From G965247775 sp965247775 (GTDB lineage Bacteria; Chloroflexota; Dehalococcoidia; Bin125): DNA of 64,000 bases. Positions 1-8,262 of the stretch are shown here, one piece after another. The DNA is taken from contig OZ252031.1 of the NCBI GenBank assembly GCA_965247775.1, positions 1,612,001 through 1,676,000 on the forward strand, written 5' to 3'. Position 1 is the stretch's first letter, and each line of letters begins with the position of its first letter. A program made the position numbers and the translations under genes. A model generated the notes under the pieces. That model was not told the DNA's origin, ran no database searches, and saw only the letters and a list, made by a program, of their open reading frames with translations.

Positions 1-706
1 ACTCGAAGAGGTCGGCGCCCATGCCGGCTACGTCGCCGACGTTGTCGCCGACGTTATCGGCGATTGTGGCAGGGTTGCGAGGGTCGTCCTCAGGGATGCC
101 GGCTTCGACCTTGCCGACGAGGTCCGCACCGACATCGGCGGCCTTGGTGAAGATGCCGCCGCCGACGCGAGCGAAGAGGGCGATGGAGGAGGCGCCGAAG
201 GCGAAGCCGGTCAGGGGCCGGAAGTCCTCCCAGACGATGTAGAGGATGGCGATCCCGAGCAAACCGAGCCCCACGACGGTCATGCCCATCACGGTGCCGG
301 AGTTGAAGGCGGTACGCAGGGCGGGGTTGAGGCCGGTCTGGGCGCGCGCGGCGGTGCGCACGTTGGCCCGCACGGCAATCGTCATGCCGAGGTAGCCGGC
401 GCTCGCGGAGAGGGCGGCCCCAATCAGGTAGCTCAGGGCCGTTTCGGGAAGGTCCGGGTCGGAGGGAAACTTATCGAGCACGTCGTAGTCGACGAAGATG
501 ATCAGGACGATGAAGACCACCAGGACGAAGCCCGCTAGGAAGGTGTATTCGCGGCGCAGGAAGGTGGCGGCGCCCTGCTGGATGGCGCTGGCAATGCCGC
601 GCATGGTCTCGTTGCCGGCGTCTTCGGCCAACACGTCGCGCGCGCGCAGGGCGGCGAAGGCGAGCGCCGCGAAGCCGACCAGAATGGCGAAGATCAGAAC
701 TCCCAT
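1..706 (-). CDS. hppA: Membrane-bound H+/Na+-translocating pyrophosphatase, N-terminal part (cut by window edge)
   Basis: The enzyme couples hydrolysis of pyrophosphate to ion pumping across the membrane. Translation from an ATG at 706 gives about 235 residues before the window ends, so the C-terminal two thirds are missing. The first residues form a membrane helix (MGVLIFAILVGF), followed by further helices. Near the left edge the family hallmark is legible: GGGIFTKAADVGADLVGKVE, then EDDPRNPATIADNVGDNVGD, the pyrophosphate-binding segments. An RBS (GGAGG) lies just upstream of the start. It is the last gene of a minus-strand series. The ion cannot be decided because the selectivity residues lie beyond the edge. 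The identification itself is secure. Confidence 0.95.
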   Translation of the reverse strand, partial: MGVLIFAILVGFAALAFAALRARDVLAEDAGNETMRGIASAIQQGAATFLRREYTFLAGFVLVVFIVLIIFVDYDVLDKFPSDPDLPETALSYLIGAALSASAGYLGMTIAVRANVRTAARAQTGLNPALRTAFNSGTVMGMTVVGLGLLGIAILYIVWEDFRPLTGFAFGASSIALFARVGGGIFTKAADVGADLVGKVEAGIPEDDPRNPATIADNVGDNVGDVAGMGADLFE

Positions 707-861
707 GTTTCCTCCGCCAGGCTCAGCGTCCGTGGCTCCTCCGCTCGGGCGAAGGTGCGGGGCATACCGTTTGTCAGCGGCCGGGACGGTCGCGGGACGG
801 GCCCGACTGTATCGTGGGCCGATCCCCCGAGCAACCAGGACGGGCGCGGGGCAGTCGCGCC

Positions 862-1583
862 TCAGCCCGGCGCGGCAGGCAGCGGAGCGGAACGGTCGGC
901 GCCGTCCAGGCATGCCTGCAGCCGCTCAATGCGGGTCTCCAGCGCCTGCTGCACGGCGACGAGCGTGAGGTCGCCGCGGGGACGCTCGTCACACTCCGGA
1001 CCATGTCCGTCTGGCGTCGCAGACCGCGCGTGATCGCGTCCGGATAGTCGAGGGTGACGAGCAGACCGTAAATCTCATCATCACGCCGAGGAGGACCTCG
1101 GCGCGATCGCGCTCGCCGTGACGCAGGGAGTCCAGGGGCGAAGCGGCGTAGCTCACCAGCGCTCTCCGCCAGGCCGTTGAGGTAGGCGGGGATTTCGACG
1201 GCCAAGCTGGCCGGGGTCGGCAGGGGACGGCCGGAGACGAGGGCGAGCGTGAGCAAGGCTTCCGCGTATTCCTTGAGCGCGTCGTGGAGGAAGCCGGCGT
1301 GATAGGTCTCGGGGTGTCCGGCGAGGGCGTCTTGCGCACTGCGGGTGCTCTCCCCCGCCTGATGGAGAAGCGTCTCGGCCTCTTCGAATTGGCGGCGGTG
1401 CACCGCGCGGATGCAGCCGCGCGTGCTGGATGACACGACGGGCCGCGGCCAAGCCCTGCTCGCGAGCGCTGTGGCGCGCATCCAGGGCCTCGCGGGCGTC
1501 CGCGATGACCCGTTCGAACTCCCCACCAGGCGCCCCCCCCCGAATCGTGGAAGAGCACCGTCCGGCCCGGCGCCGTCGAGCAT
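862..1583 (-). pseudogene. Translin-family protein gene broken by several frameshifts
   Basis: Translin-family proteins are small helical nucleic-acid-binding proteins, common in archaea and patchy in bacteria. No single frame covers the family, but pieces in three frames join into one. They run from EFERVIADAREALDARHSA, through an HRRQFEEAETLLHQAG segment, YHAGFLHDALKEYAEA and PAYLNGLAESAGELRR, to DEIYGLLVTLDYPDAITRGL and finally RPRGDLTLVAVQQALETRI, ending at a TGA at 862-864. At least four frame changes are needed, one of them at a run of nine G (minus strand) near 1530-1540. Neighbouring genes are intact, so decay is more likely than general sequencing error, though a homopolymer error cannot be excluded for that site. 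The start at 1583 is a guess. Confidence 0.65.
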
Positions 1584-1595
1584 CCGTGCTCTCTC

Positions 1596-1940
1596 TCAGA
1601 GGTCCTTGACGGGCTCGGGGAGTTCCCCTTCGCGTGCGGCGTCGATCATCTGCTTCGCTTCGGCGGGCATCTCCACGCCCATCTCACTGAAACGCTGCTC
1701 CGCCCATCGGCCGATCTGGCGAGGGTCCTTGTAGGCGTCCGGGCCCGCGCCGGAGTCGGGAACGCCGAATTGCTCCAGCACCTGGGCCTCGGTCTTCGGG
1801 GTGGCGAAACGAGAGAGGGTGCGCTCGGTGTGGGCGCTGCCACAGTGCTCACAGGCGGGCGGCGTGGCTCCCTCCAGAGAGCGGTGAAAGGCTTCGGTCA
1901 GACGCCGGCAGTCGCGGCAGCGGTACTCGTAGATGGGCAC
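1596..1940 (-). CDS. FmdB-family zinc-ribbon protein
   Basis: This is a 114-residue protein of the FmdB putative regulatory family. The N-terminus is the family signature MPIYEYRCRDC, followed by a second pair in CEHCGS, so one Cys4 zinc ribbon occupies residues 1-45. The rest is charged and probably helical, ending in PVKDL. The family is named from a regulator next to formamidase genes, but its molecular role is not established. The gene is in a minus-strand run with yraN and rnhB upstream. Confidence 0.88.
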   Translation of the reverse strand: MPIYEYRCRDCRRLTEAFHRSLEGATPPACEHCGSAHTERTLSRFATPKTEAQVLEQFGVPDSGAGPDAYKDPRQIGRWAEQRFSEMGVEMPAEAKQMIDAAREGELPEPVKDL

Positions 1941-2018
1941 GGCGGCGAGCCTCCGCTACGACCCCTGGGGCCTTCGGGGCCGCTGGGGCGCCGGGAGCGT
2001 ATCACGGCAGAAGCGGAC

Positions 2019-2399
2019 TCAGTCCTCTTCGACGGCGTTGACGACGTGCGCGGCCACGCGCAGACGACCGCCGGCGCCGGCGGAGACGGCGATGACGTCG
2101 ATGCGGACGCCGCAGGGGGCGTCTCCCTCGTGCTCCGCCAGGTAGGCGGCGGCCGCCTCTGCGACCCGGCGGCGCTTGCGGCCATCGACGGACTCCAGCG
2201 CGGCCGTCCGGCCGCCGGCCCCGCGGCGGGTGCGCACCTCGACGAAGACCAGGACGCCTTCGGGAGTGCGGGCGATGATGTCGATCTCACCGGCGGGGTG
2301 CCGCAGGTTGCGTTTCAGGACCCGATAGCCACGGGCCTCCAGGTAAGCGGCTGCGTGGGCTTCACCGGCAGCGCCTAGTACGTGTCGGGGGTCGGCCAC
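2019..2399 (-). CDS. yraN: YraN/UPF0102-family endonuclease-like protein
   Basis: This 126-residue protein has the YraN signature: a GAAGEAHAAAYLEARGY helix, RNLRHPAGEIDIIAR and VFVEVRTRR. Together these form the restriction-endonuclease-like fold with the D-ExV catalytic pattern. The biochemical substrate in bacteria is not firmly established. I chose the GTG at 2399 because it gives the usual N-terminus and lies 7 nt after the rnhB stop. Longer readings in the same frame run back into rnhB. The rnhB-yraN pair is a common bacterial arrangement. Confidence 0.88.
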   Translation of the reverse strand: MADPRHVLGAAGEAHAAAYLEARGYRVLKRNLRHPAGEIDIIARTPEGVLVFVEVRTRRGAGGRTAALESVDGRKRRRVAEAAAAYLAEHEGDAPCGVRIDVIAVSAGAGGRLRVAAHVVNAVEED

Positions 2400-2406
2400 G
2401 GCGGGC

Positions 2407-3237
2407 TCAGGGCGCTCGTGGCTGCGGCGCAGGCCGCAACGCCTGACGGCTGCTGGCGCGGACCGGGGCGAAGCTGAAGCGGTGTTCGGCGCAGGGACCA
2501 CGATCACGCAGCGCGGCGAGGTGGGCCGGCGTGGCGTAGCCCTTGTTCTGAGCAAACCCGTAGCCCTGGTGGTCGGCGGCGATCGCCTCCATCCAGGCGT
2601 CGCGCGCGACCTTGGCGATGACGGAGGCGGCGGCGATGGAGGTGCACCGCGCATCGCCCCCAATGATGGTCTCGAACGGGCAGGCGAAGCGGTGGCGATC
2701 GCGCCCATCGACCAGCACGAAGTCAGCAGGGGGATCGCCCGCACGGCAGAGATCGACAAGCGCGCGGCGCATGGCTAGGCGCGTGGCCTCCAGGATGCCG
2801 CAGCCGTCGATCTCTCCCACCGTGCTCCAGCCGATCCCCCAGGCAGCGCTGGCCTTGATCGCCGCGGCCAGCTCTCGGCGCCGCGATGGGGCAAGCTGCT
2901 TGCTATCGCGGACGTGCCGCAGCCAACGGGGGCGCGTGAGCGGCCAAAGGACCACGGCGCCGGCGACGACGGGCCCGGCCAGCGGGCCGCGACCCACTTC
3001 GTCCACACCCGCGACCCGCTCATGCCCCTGCGCCCAGAGTTGCAGTTCCCGGCGCCGGCTTGGCCGCCTCGGCGGCTGCCGCCGCCGGCGCGGGTCGCCT
3101 GCCGAGCGCCGCGGAGGGTCGCCGTGCCGGAGTAGCCCTGGGTCGGGGCTGCCAGAGCGGAGTTGGGAGGGGCGCGCGTCCTGGCGGAGGTGCGGCGGCG
3201 GCGGCTTCGTGAGCACAGCCTCCCCGCTTCCGGCCAT
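2407..3237 (-). CDS. rnhB: Ribonuclease HII
   Basis: The enzyme removes ribonucleotides misincorporated in DNA and RNA primers by nicking the 5' side of ribonucleotides in duplex DNA. The catalytic DEDD set is legible: GVDEVGRGPLAGPV (D79, E80), FVLVDGRD and the TSIAAASVIAKVARD helix. With the ATG at 3237 the protein is 276 residues. The first 70 or so are proline- and arginine-rich and unlike the family, so the real start could be a downstream codon. It is divergent from ftsH, with 251 bp between them. Confidence 0.9.
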   Translation of the reverse strand: MAGSGEAVLTKPPPPHLRQDARPSQLRSGSPDPGLLRHGDPPRRSAGDPRRRRQPPRRPSRRRELQLWAQGHERVAGVDEVGRGPLAGPVVAGAVVLWPLTRPRWLRHVRDSKQLAPSRRRELAAAIKASAAWGIGWSTVGEIDGCGILEATRLAMRRALVDLCRAGDPPADFVLVDGRDRHRFACPFETIIGGDARCTSIAAASVIAKVARDAWMEAIAADHQGYGFAQNKGYATPAHLAALRDRGPCAEHRFSFAPVRASSRQALRPAPQPRAP

Positions 3238-3488
3238 TCCGTCGTTGGCGGCGAAACGGCACCGACGTGTAGGCGGATATACGGATCCTAGCGCGGCGGA
3301 GGGATCTCCGGCCAGACCGCGGACGTATCGATAATTGAGATAATTGAAAGGCGTGGCGGGTCGCTGTCTTCCCGGAGAGCGCGGCGCGCGGCGCGGACGG
3401 ATTCTCATAGCCGGCGGCCGCAGAGCCCCTGCTATATTGACTTCACAGGCGTGCATCGTCTCGTGGAGCGGCCTAGAAAGAGTGCCAT

Positions 3489-5480
3489 ATGGGAGGGCGC
3501 TGGGCACGAAACTCCTTCGTTTACCTCCTGATCCTCGTCGTACTCGTGATCGCCCTGTTCAGCTTCATTCCGCGGGGCGGCGGCGCGGAGGATATCCCCG
3601 TCGTCGGGACCGGCAGCCTCATCGAGCGGCTGCAGACGGACCGCGCCCCGATCGAGAAGATCGAGATCGACGGCGAGCGCGTGGCGCTCTTCATGCAGAA
3701 CGGCGACGAGTTCAGGTCGCGGCTGCCCGAGCGCACGGACTTCTTCGAACTCCTCGCCCGCGAGGGCGTTCCCGTGAGCGGGAACGACTTCCCAGAAACG
3801 ACCGTCAGCGGGGGTGGGGGCTTCGGGAGCATCCTGGGGATCTTCCTCAATTTCCTCCCGCTGATCATCATCGTGGGCGTCCTGATCTTCATCATGCGGC
3901 AGGCGCAGGGATCGAATAGCCAGGCGATGTCGTTCGGCAAGAGCAAGGCGCGGGTCATCACGGCGAACCGCCCCACGGTGGCTTTCAACGACGTCGCGGG
4001 CGCCGTGGAAGCTAAGGAGGAACTCCAGGAGGTCGTGGAGTTCCTCAAGTTCCCCGAGCGCTTCGCCGCGCTCGGGGCGCGGATCCCCGGCGGGGTGCTG
4101 TTGGTAGGCCCGCCGGGGACGGGCAAGACGTTGATCTCGCGAGCCGTGGCAGGCGAAGCCGGGGTGCCCTTTTTCAGCATCAGCGGCTCGGAGTTCGTGG
4201 AGATGTTCGTGGGCGTTGGGGCCAGCCGGGTGCGGGACTTGTTCGAACAGGCGAAAAAGAACGCGCCCTGCATTGTCTTTATCGATGAGATCGACGCGGT
4301 CGGCCGCCAGCGTGGCGCCGGCCTGGGCGGCAGTCACGACGAGCGGGAACAAACGCTCAACCAAATCCTGGTGGAAATGGACGGCTTCGACACGAACACC
4401 AACGTGATCGTGATCGCGGCCACCAACCGCCCCGACATCCTGGACCCGGCGCTGCTGCGCCCGGGCCGGTTCGACCGTCAGGTGGTGCTGGACGCGCCGG
4501 ACGTGAAAGGGCGCGCAGAGATCCTGGCCGTCCACTCCAACGGAAAACCGCTGGCGGAGGACGTGCAGATGGACGTGGTGGCGAAGGAGACGCCCGGCTT
4601 TTCCGGCGCCGACCTCGCGAACCTCCTGAACGAGGCCGCCATCCTGGCGGCGCGCCGACAGAAGAAGAAGATCACCAAGGCTGAGCTGGAAGAGGCCGTG
4701 GATCGGGTGATGGCGGGGCCGGAGCGCAAGAGCCGGGTGCTGACCGGCAAAGAGAAAGAAGTGGTGGCCTACCACGAGGGTGGGCACGCCCTGGTGGCAT
4801 CGCTGATTCCGGGGCACGACCCGGTCCACAAGGTGACCATCGTGCCCCGCGGCATGGCCGGCGGCTACACCCGCTACCTGCCGGAGAACGAGCACCGTCT
4901 GGCCAGCAAGTCCTACTACGAGGGCTTCCTGGCGTCGGCGCTGGGCGGGCACACGGCGGAAACCCTCGTCTTCGGCGAGATGACCACCGGTGCGCACGAC
5001 GACCTCTCCAAAGCCACCTCGATCGCGCGCAACATGATCACGCAGTGGGGGATGAGCGAGAAGCTGGGTCCCCGCACCTTCGGCAAGAAGGAATCGCTCG
5101 TCTTCCTGGGCCGCGATATCAGCGAGCAGCGCGATTACTCGGAGCGGATCGCCGAGCAGATCGACGACGAGGTGCGGGAATTGATCGATCGCGCGCGCGA
5201 TCGAGCCCGTGCCCTGCTGTCGGAGAACCGCCAGATCCTGGACCGCCTGGCGGCCGTGCTGATGGAGCGCGAGACCCTCGAAGGCGAGGATCTGCAGGCG
5301 ATCTTGCACGCCAAGGAGGGTGCGGCTGCGGCCGAGCGAGCGCCGGAGCCGCCCGGCAGCCCGCAGCCTCCCGCGGGCGCGCCACCCGGCGACGATGAGG
5401 AGAGCAAGGGCCCCGTCATGCCGCCCAAGCCCGGGCTGGTCTGGGGGGGCAACGCCGCCGCCTCAGGCCCGGGCGAGTAA
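3489..5480 (+). CDS. ftsH: ATP-dependent zinc metalloprotease FtsH
   Basis: FtsH is the membrane-anchored AAA+ protease that degrades misassembled membrane proteins and some regulators. The 663-residue protein has an N-terminal helix (about 9-27), a periplasmic-type domain, a second helix (about 118-138), an AAA module with Walker A GPPGTGKT near 207-214 and Walker B VFIDEIDAVG, the SRH region ATNRPDILDPALLRPGRFDR and a protease domain. The zinc motif reads HEGGH at 429-433 instead of the usual HEAGH; the two His and the Glu are kept. The C-terminus is a proline/glycine-rich acidic tail. The start at 3489 gives the normal N-terminus. It is followed by rplU behind its own promoter. Confidence 0.97.
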   Translation: MGGRWARNSFVYLLILVVLVIALFSFIPRGGGAEDIPVVGTGSLIERLQTDRAPIEKIEIDGERVALFMQNGDEFRSRLPERTDFFELLAREGVPVSGNDFPETTVSGGGGFGSILGIFLNFLPLIIIVGVLIFIMRQAQGSNSQAMSFGKSKARVITANRPTVAFNDVAGAVEAKEELQEVVEFLKFPERFAALGARIPGGVLLVGPPGTGKTLISRAVAGEAGVPFFSISGSEFVEMFVGVGASRVRDLFEQAKKNAPCIVFIDEIDAVGRQRGAGLGGSHDEREQTLNQILVEMDGFDTNTNVIVIAATNRPDILDPALLRPGRFDRQVVLDAPDVKGRAEILAVHSNGKPLAEDVQMDVVAKETPGFSGADLANLLNEAAILAARRQKKKITKAELEEAVDRVMAGPERKSRVLTGKEKEVVAYHEGGHALVASLIPGHDPVHKVTIVPRGMAGGYTRYLPENEHRLASKSYYEGFLASALGGHTAETLVFGEMTTGAHDDLSKATSIARNMITQWGMSEKLGPRTFGKKESLVFLGRDISEQRDYSERIAEQIDDEVRELIDRARDRARALLSENRQILDRLAAVLMERETLEGEDLQAILHAKEGAAAAERAPEPPGSPQPPAGAPPGDDEESKGPVMPPKPGLVWGGNAAASGPGE

Positions 5481-5518
5481 CGCCGGTTTCACGGCCGTTG
5501 GGCGTTCCGGGAGCTGGC

Positions 5519-5548
5519 TTGACCGGTCTGGCGCGGCGCTCCTAGGCT
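5519..5548 (+). promoter_or_regulatory. Sigma70-type promoter of the rplU-rpmA-rpmE operon
   Basis: TTGACC at 5519-5524 and TAGGCT at 5543-5548 are separated by 18 nt. Transcription would start near 5555, leaving a short leader with GGTGAGG before the rplU ATG at 5583. The same TAGGCT hexamer occurs upstream of clpC and hisH. Confidence 0.6.
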
Positions 5549-5582
5549 GGTTTCGAACCCCCCGCAACAGGTGAGGTCCGCG

Positions 5583-6293
5583 ATGTACGCCGTCATCCGC
5601 ACAGGCGGGAAGCAATACCGTGTCGAGGCGGGCCAGCGGCTCCATGTGGAGCGACTGCCCGGTGCCGTGGGCGACCGCGTGGAGCTACCCGAGGTCCTCA
5701 TGGTGGGGGGCAGCGACACCACCGTCGTGGGTACGCCGATGGTGGCGAAGGCCCACGTCGTGGGGGAGATCGTCGAACAGGGGCGAGCGCCCAAGATCAC
5801 GATCTTCAAGTACAAGAGCAAGACCCGCTACCGCCGGGTCAGGGGGCATCGGCAGCTGCGGACCCAGCTCGCGATCACGGAGATCGTGGCACCTGACGGG
5901 GAAACCGCTACCTACGAGGTACGCCGCCCCGCGACGGTGGCCCCGACCGAGCCGGTGACGGCGGCGATCGAGCCGGCGGTCGACGGCGAGACGGAGCCGG
6001 CACCGGCCGAGCACGAGGCCGAGACTGAAACGGAAGCCACCGCCGAGGAGGGCGTCGTCCCGGCCGCGGAGGCGCCGCCGGACACGGATAGCGGCGCGGA
6101 CGAGGCCGAGCAATCGGAACCCGTCGCCGTCGCCCCGGCCCCGGCTCGCAAGACGGCCGCCAAGAAAGCGACCAAACGACGCGCGGCGACCAAGACGGCC
6201 GCGAAGACGGCCGCCAAGAAGACGGGCACCCGCAAGGCCACTGCCCGCAAGACGAGCGCTCGCAAGACGCCCACGAAGAAAGAGGACTCCTGA
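5583..6293 (+). CDS. rplU: Ribosomal protein bL21 with a long C-terminal acidic and Lys/Ala-rich tail
   Basis: L21 binds 23S rRNA in the large subunit. The first 100 residues are a normal L21 (MYAVIRTGGKQYRVEAGQ, KITIFKYKSKTRYRR, GHRQLRTQLAITEI). The protein then continues to 236 residues, about twice the usual length. The extension has an acidic Glu/Ala part of about 60 residues and a strongly basic end with repeated AAKK, ARKT and TAAK units like a histone H1 tail. I chose the ATG at 5583 rather than the in-frame GTG at 5571, since MYAVI is the family start. Its stop overlaps the rpmA start (TGATG). Confidence 0.95.
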   Translation: MYAVIRTGGKQYRVEAGQRLHVERLPGAVGDRVELPEVLMVGGSDTTVVGTPMVAKAHVVGEIVEQGRAPKITIFKYKSKTRYRRVRGHRQLRTQLAITEIVAPDGETATYEVRRPATVAPTEPVTAAIEPAVDGETEPAPAEHEAETETEATAEEGVVPAAEAPPDTDSGADEAEQSEPVAVAPAPARKTAAKKATKRRAATKTAAKTAAKKTGTRKATARKTSARKTPTKKEDS

Positions 6294-6574
6294 TGGCCCA
6301 CAAGAAAGGGGTCGGCTCATCGCGCAACGGCCGCGACAGCAACGCCAAGCGGCTGGGGGTCAAGCTCTACGGCGGGCAGTTGGTCCGCACCGGCGGCATC
6401 ATCGTGCGTCAGCGGGGCACGCGCATCCATGCCGGTAACAACGTGGGGGTAGGACGCGACCACACCCTCTACGCCCTGGCCGACGGGCAGGTCCGCTTCG
6501 CTCCCTACGCGAAGGGGCGGCGCAAGCAGGTCCACGTGGACCGCATGGCCGTGGGCGTCCGGGAGCTGGCATGA
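6293..6574 (+). CDS. rpmA: Ribosomal protein bL27
   Basis: L27 lies near the peptidyl-transferase centre. The 93-residue protein begins MAHKKGVGSSRNGRDSNAKR, the classic L27 N-terminus without the cleavable extension seen in Firmicutes, and continues with LGVKLYGGQLVRTGGIIVRQ and the GTRIHAGNNVG motif. Its start overlaps the rplU stop by one base, and its stop overlaps the rpmE start (ATGA), so the three genes are translationally linked. Confidence 0.97.
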   Translation: MAHKKGVGSSRNGRDSNAKRLGVKLYGGQLVRTGGIIVRQRGTRIHAGNNVGVGRDHTLYALADGQVRFAPYAKGRRKQVHVDRMAVGVRELA

Positions 6575-6876
6575 AAAAGGGCATCCACCCCGAATATGGT
6601 CCCGCCACCATCCGTTGCGGTTGCGGCAATTCCTGGGAGACCCGCGCGACCAAGGCGGACATGCGGGTGGAGGTGTGCAGCGCCTGCCACCCGTTCTTCA
6701 CCGGCGAGCAGCGGATCGTGGACACGGCCGGACGGGTGGAGCGCTATCGGCGTCGCTTCGGGCTGCAGGAGGAGCCGCTGAGCGCCGAAGGAGAGGGGCC
6801 GGCGGAGGCCGGGCCCGCCGAGGGCGGAAATGCCGCCGCGGACACAGCGCCCGCAGCCGAGGGGGCCGTCACCTAG
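6571..6876 (+). CDS. rpmE: Ribosomal protein bL31, zinc-binding type, with C-terminal extension
   Basis: L31 bridges the two ribosomal subunits. The first 70 residues carry the family pattern MKKGIHPEYGPATIRCGCGN, then VEVCSACHPFFTGEQRIVDT, with the cysteines of the zinc-binding (C+) form retained. The last 30 or so residues are an Ala/Glu/Gly-rich tail not typical of L31. Its ATG overlaps the rpmA stop. It is the end of the rplU-rpmA-rpmE operon. Confidence 0.95.
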   Translation: MKKGIHPEYGPATIRCGCGNSWETRATKADMRVEVCSACHPFFTGEQRIVDTAGRVERYRRRFGLQEEPLSAEGEGPAEAGPAEGGNAAADTAPAAEGAVT

Positions 6877-6951
6877 CCGATCCCGAGCCGGATCCTCGCC
6901 CGGCCGCACCAGACGCGGGCATCCTCTGATCCGTGGCCGGGTGGCTTCCCG

Positions 6952-6957
6952 TATCCT
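6952..6957 (+). promoter_or_regulatory. -10 hexamer placing the DUF1385 gene on a leaderless mRNA
   Basis: TATCCT lies six bases before the ATG at 6964. A -10 element normally sits 6-8 nt before the transcription start, so the RNA would begin at or next to the start codon. No Shine-Dalgarno sequence is seen. No clear -35 is visible. Confidence 0.45.
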
Positions 6958-6963
6958 GCCTGC

Positions 6964-7911
6964 ATGAGTCTTCGCGATCAGCACCGAGCCCATCGCCAGG
7001 GTTACGGCGGCCAGGCCGTGCTCGAGGGGGTGATGATCCGGGGCCCACGGCACGCGACGGTCGTCTGTCGCCGCCCGGACGGCACCGTCGCCCGCCGCAG
7101 CCGCAGCCTGCGACGGTCCTACACCGGCTGGGCCACTCGGGCGCCGTTCCTGCGCGGGATCATCGTGCTGGGGGAGACGCTGCACCTGGGCATGTGGGCG
7201 CTGCTCTTCTCTCAGAACGTCGCTCTGGCGGAGGAGCCGGCGGACGAGGACAACGGGCTGGGGCTTATCAACGCGCTGACGCTGCTCGTGGCGTTCAGCA
7301 TTGCCATCGGCATCTTCTTCCTCGCGCCGATCTTCGGCACACGCTGGCTGGCCGACCGGCTGGAGCCGGAGATCATCGCCGTGGTGCTGGAGGGCGTGCT
7401 GCGATTGGTGGTCTTGCTGGGCTACCTCTGGCTGATCGGCCGGCTGGGGGAGGTGCGCCGGGTGTTCGAGTACCACGGCGCGGAGCACATGACGATCGGC
7501 GCCTGGGAGTCGCGGGAGCCGCTGACGGTGGAGAGCGTGCGCCGCTTTAGCCGGGCGCATCCGCGCTGCGGCACGTCGTTCCTGCTGGTCGTAGCGGTGG
7601 TGGCGATCCTCGTGTTCACGGCGCTGGGCAATCCGCCGCTGTGGTGGCACCTGACCAGCCGCATCGTCTTCATTCCCGTGATCGCCGCGATCGCCTACGA
7701 GGCGATTCGCTTCGGCGGCAGCCACCGGCACATCCGCGTGGTGAACTGGCTCTTCGCGCCCAACTTGTGGCTGCAGGCGCTCACGACGCGAGTACCGCAG
7801 GATGACCAGATCGAGGTGGCGATCGCGGCGATGGAGGAAGCCGAGGCGCAGGAGACAGCGGCTGTGGCCACGACGCCGGCCGGCGCGCTGGACGCGGCCT
7901 CGGGCGACTAA
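6964..7911 (+). CDS. DUF1385 (YqhQ-like) membrane protein
   Basis: This is a 315-residue membrane protein of the DUF1385 family, function unknown. Family features are YGGQAVLEGVMIRGPRH near the start, RGIIVLGETLHLGM, the EYHGAEHMTIGAWE motif, FSRAHPRCGTSFLLVVA and SHRHIRVVNWLFAPNLWLQ. At least four hydrophobic segments are visible (about 95-125, 140-160, 200-222, 230-250). The gene follows rpmE, a neighbourhood also seen in other bacteria. It converges on hisI and the two coding regions share four bases at their 3' ends. Confidence 0.9.
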   Translation: MSLRDQHRAHRQGYGGQAVLEGVMIRGPRHATVVCRRPDGTVARRSRSLRRSYTGWATRAPFLRGIIVLGETLHLGMWALLFSQNVALAEEPADEDNGLGLINALTLLVAFSIAIGIFFLAPIFGTRWLADRLEPEIIAVVLEGVLRLVVLLGYLWLIGRLGEVRRVFEYHGAEHMTIGAWESREPLTVESVRRFSRAHPRCGTSFLLVVAVVAILVFTALGNPPLWWHLTSRIVFIPVIAAIAYEAIRFGGSHRHIRVVNWLFAPNLWLQALTTRVPQDDQIEVAIAAMEEAEAQETAAVATTPAGALDAASGD

Positions 7912-8243
7912 TCCTCGCGCAGCTCCCGGTAGAAGCAGCTCCGGTGGTCCGTGTGGCAGGTGGGCCCAGCGGGCTCCGCGCGGACCAGGAGCGCGTCCCC
8001 GTCGCAGTCCTTACGGATGGACTTGAGGCGCAGCACATTGCCGCTGCTCTCGCCTTTGGTCCAGTACGCCTGACGGCTGCGACTCCAGAACGTGACGAGG
8101 CCCTTCTGCAAGGTGCGGCGGAGCGCCTCCGCGTCCATGTAGCCCAGCATCAGCACGGTGTCGTCGCCGTCGTCCTGGACGATGGCCGCGATCAGCCCGT
8201 TGGCCTCGTACTTCAACTCAGGCAGGTCCGCTGGCGTCGTCAT
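7908..8243 (-). CDS. hisI: Phosphoribosyl-AMP cyclohydrolase
   Basis: This is the third step of histidine synthesis: opening of the adenine ring of phosphoribosyl-AMP. The 111-residue protein is the single-domain HisI without the HisE part. Motifs are LMLGYMDAEALRRTL, FWSRSRQAYWTKGESSGN and the metal-binding DCDGDALLV and GPTCHTDHRSCFYR. The ATG at 8243 gives the family N-terminus; the longer in-frame reading runs into hisF. It is the last gene of the hisH-hisA-hisF-hisI operon, 19 nt after hisF. Confidence 0.95.
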   Translation of the reverse strand: MTTPADLPELKYEANGLIAAIVQDDGDDTVLMLGYMDAEALRRTLQKGLVTFWSRSRQAYWTKGESSGNVLRLKSIRKDCDGDALLVRAEPAGPTCHTDHRSCFYRELRED

Positions 8244-8262
8244 GGGCGGACTCCTCCGATTG

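Noticed and set aside
2482..3334. Plus-strand frames over rnhB.
   Set aside because: They are Arg/Ser/Ala-rich shadows of a well-supported gene.
3432..5309. A 625-residue open frame antisense to ftsH.
   Set aside because: ftsH is clearly coding. High GC leaves long open frames on the opposite strand, and the translation is His/Arg/Val-rich without any family pattern.
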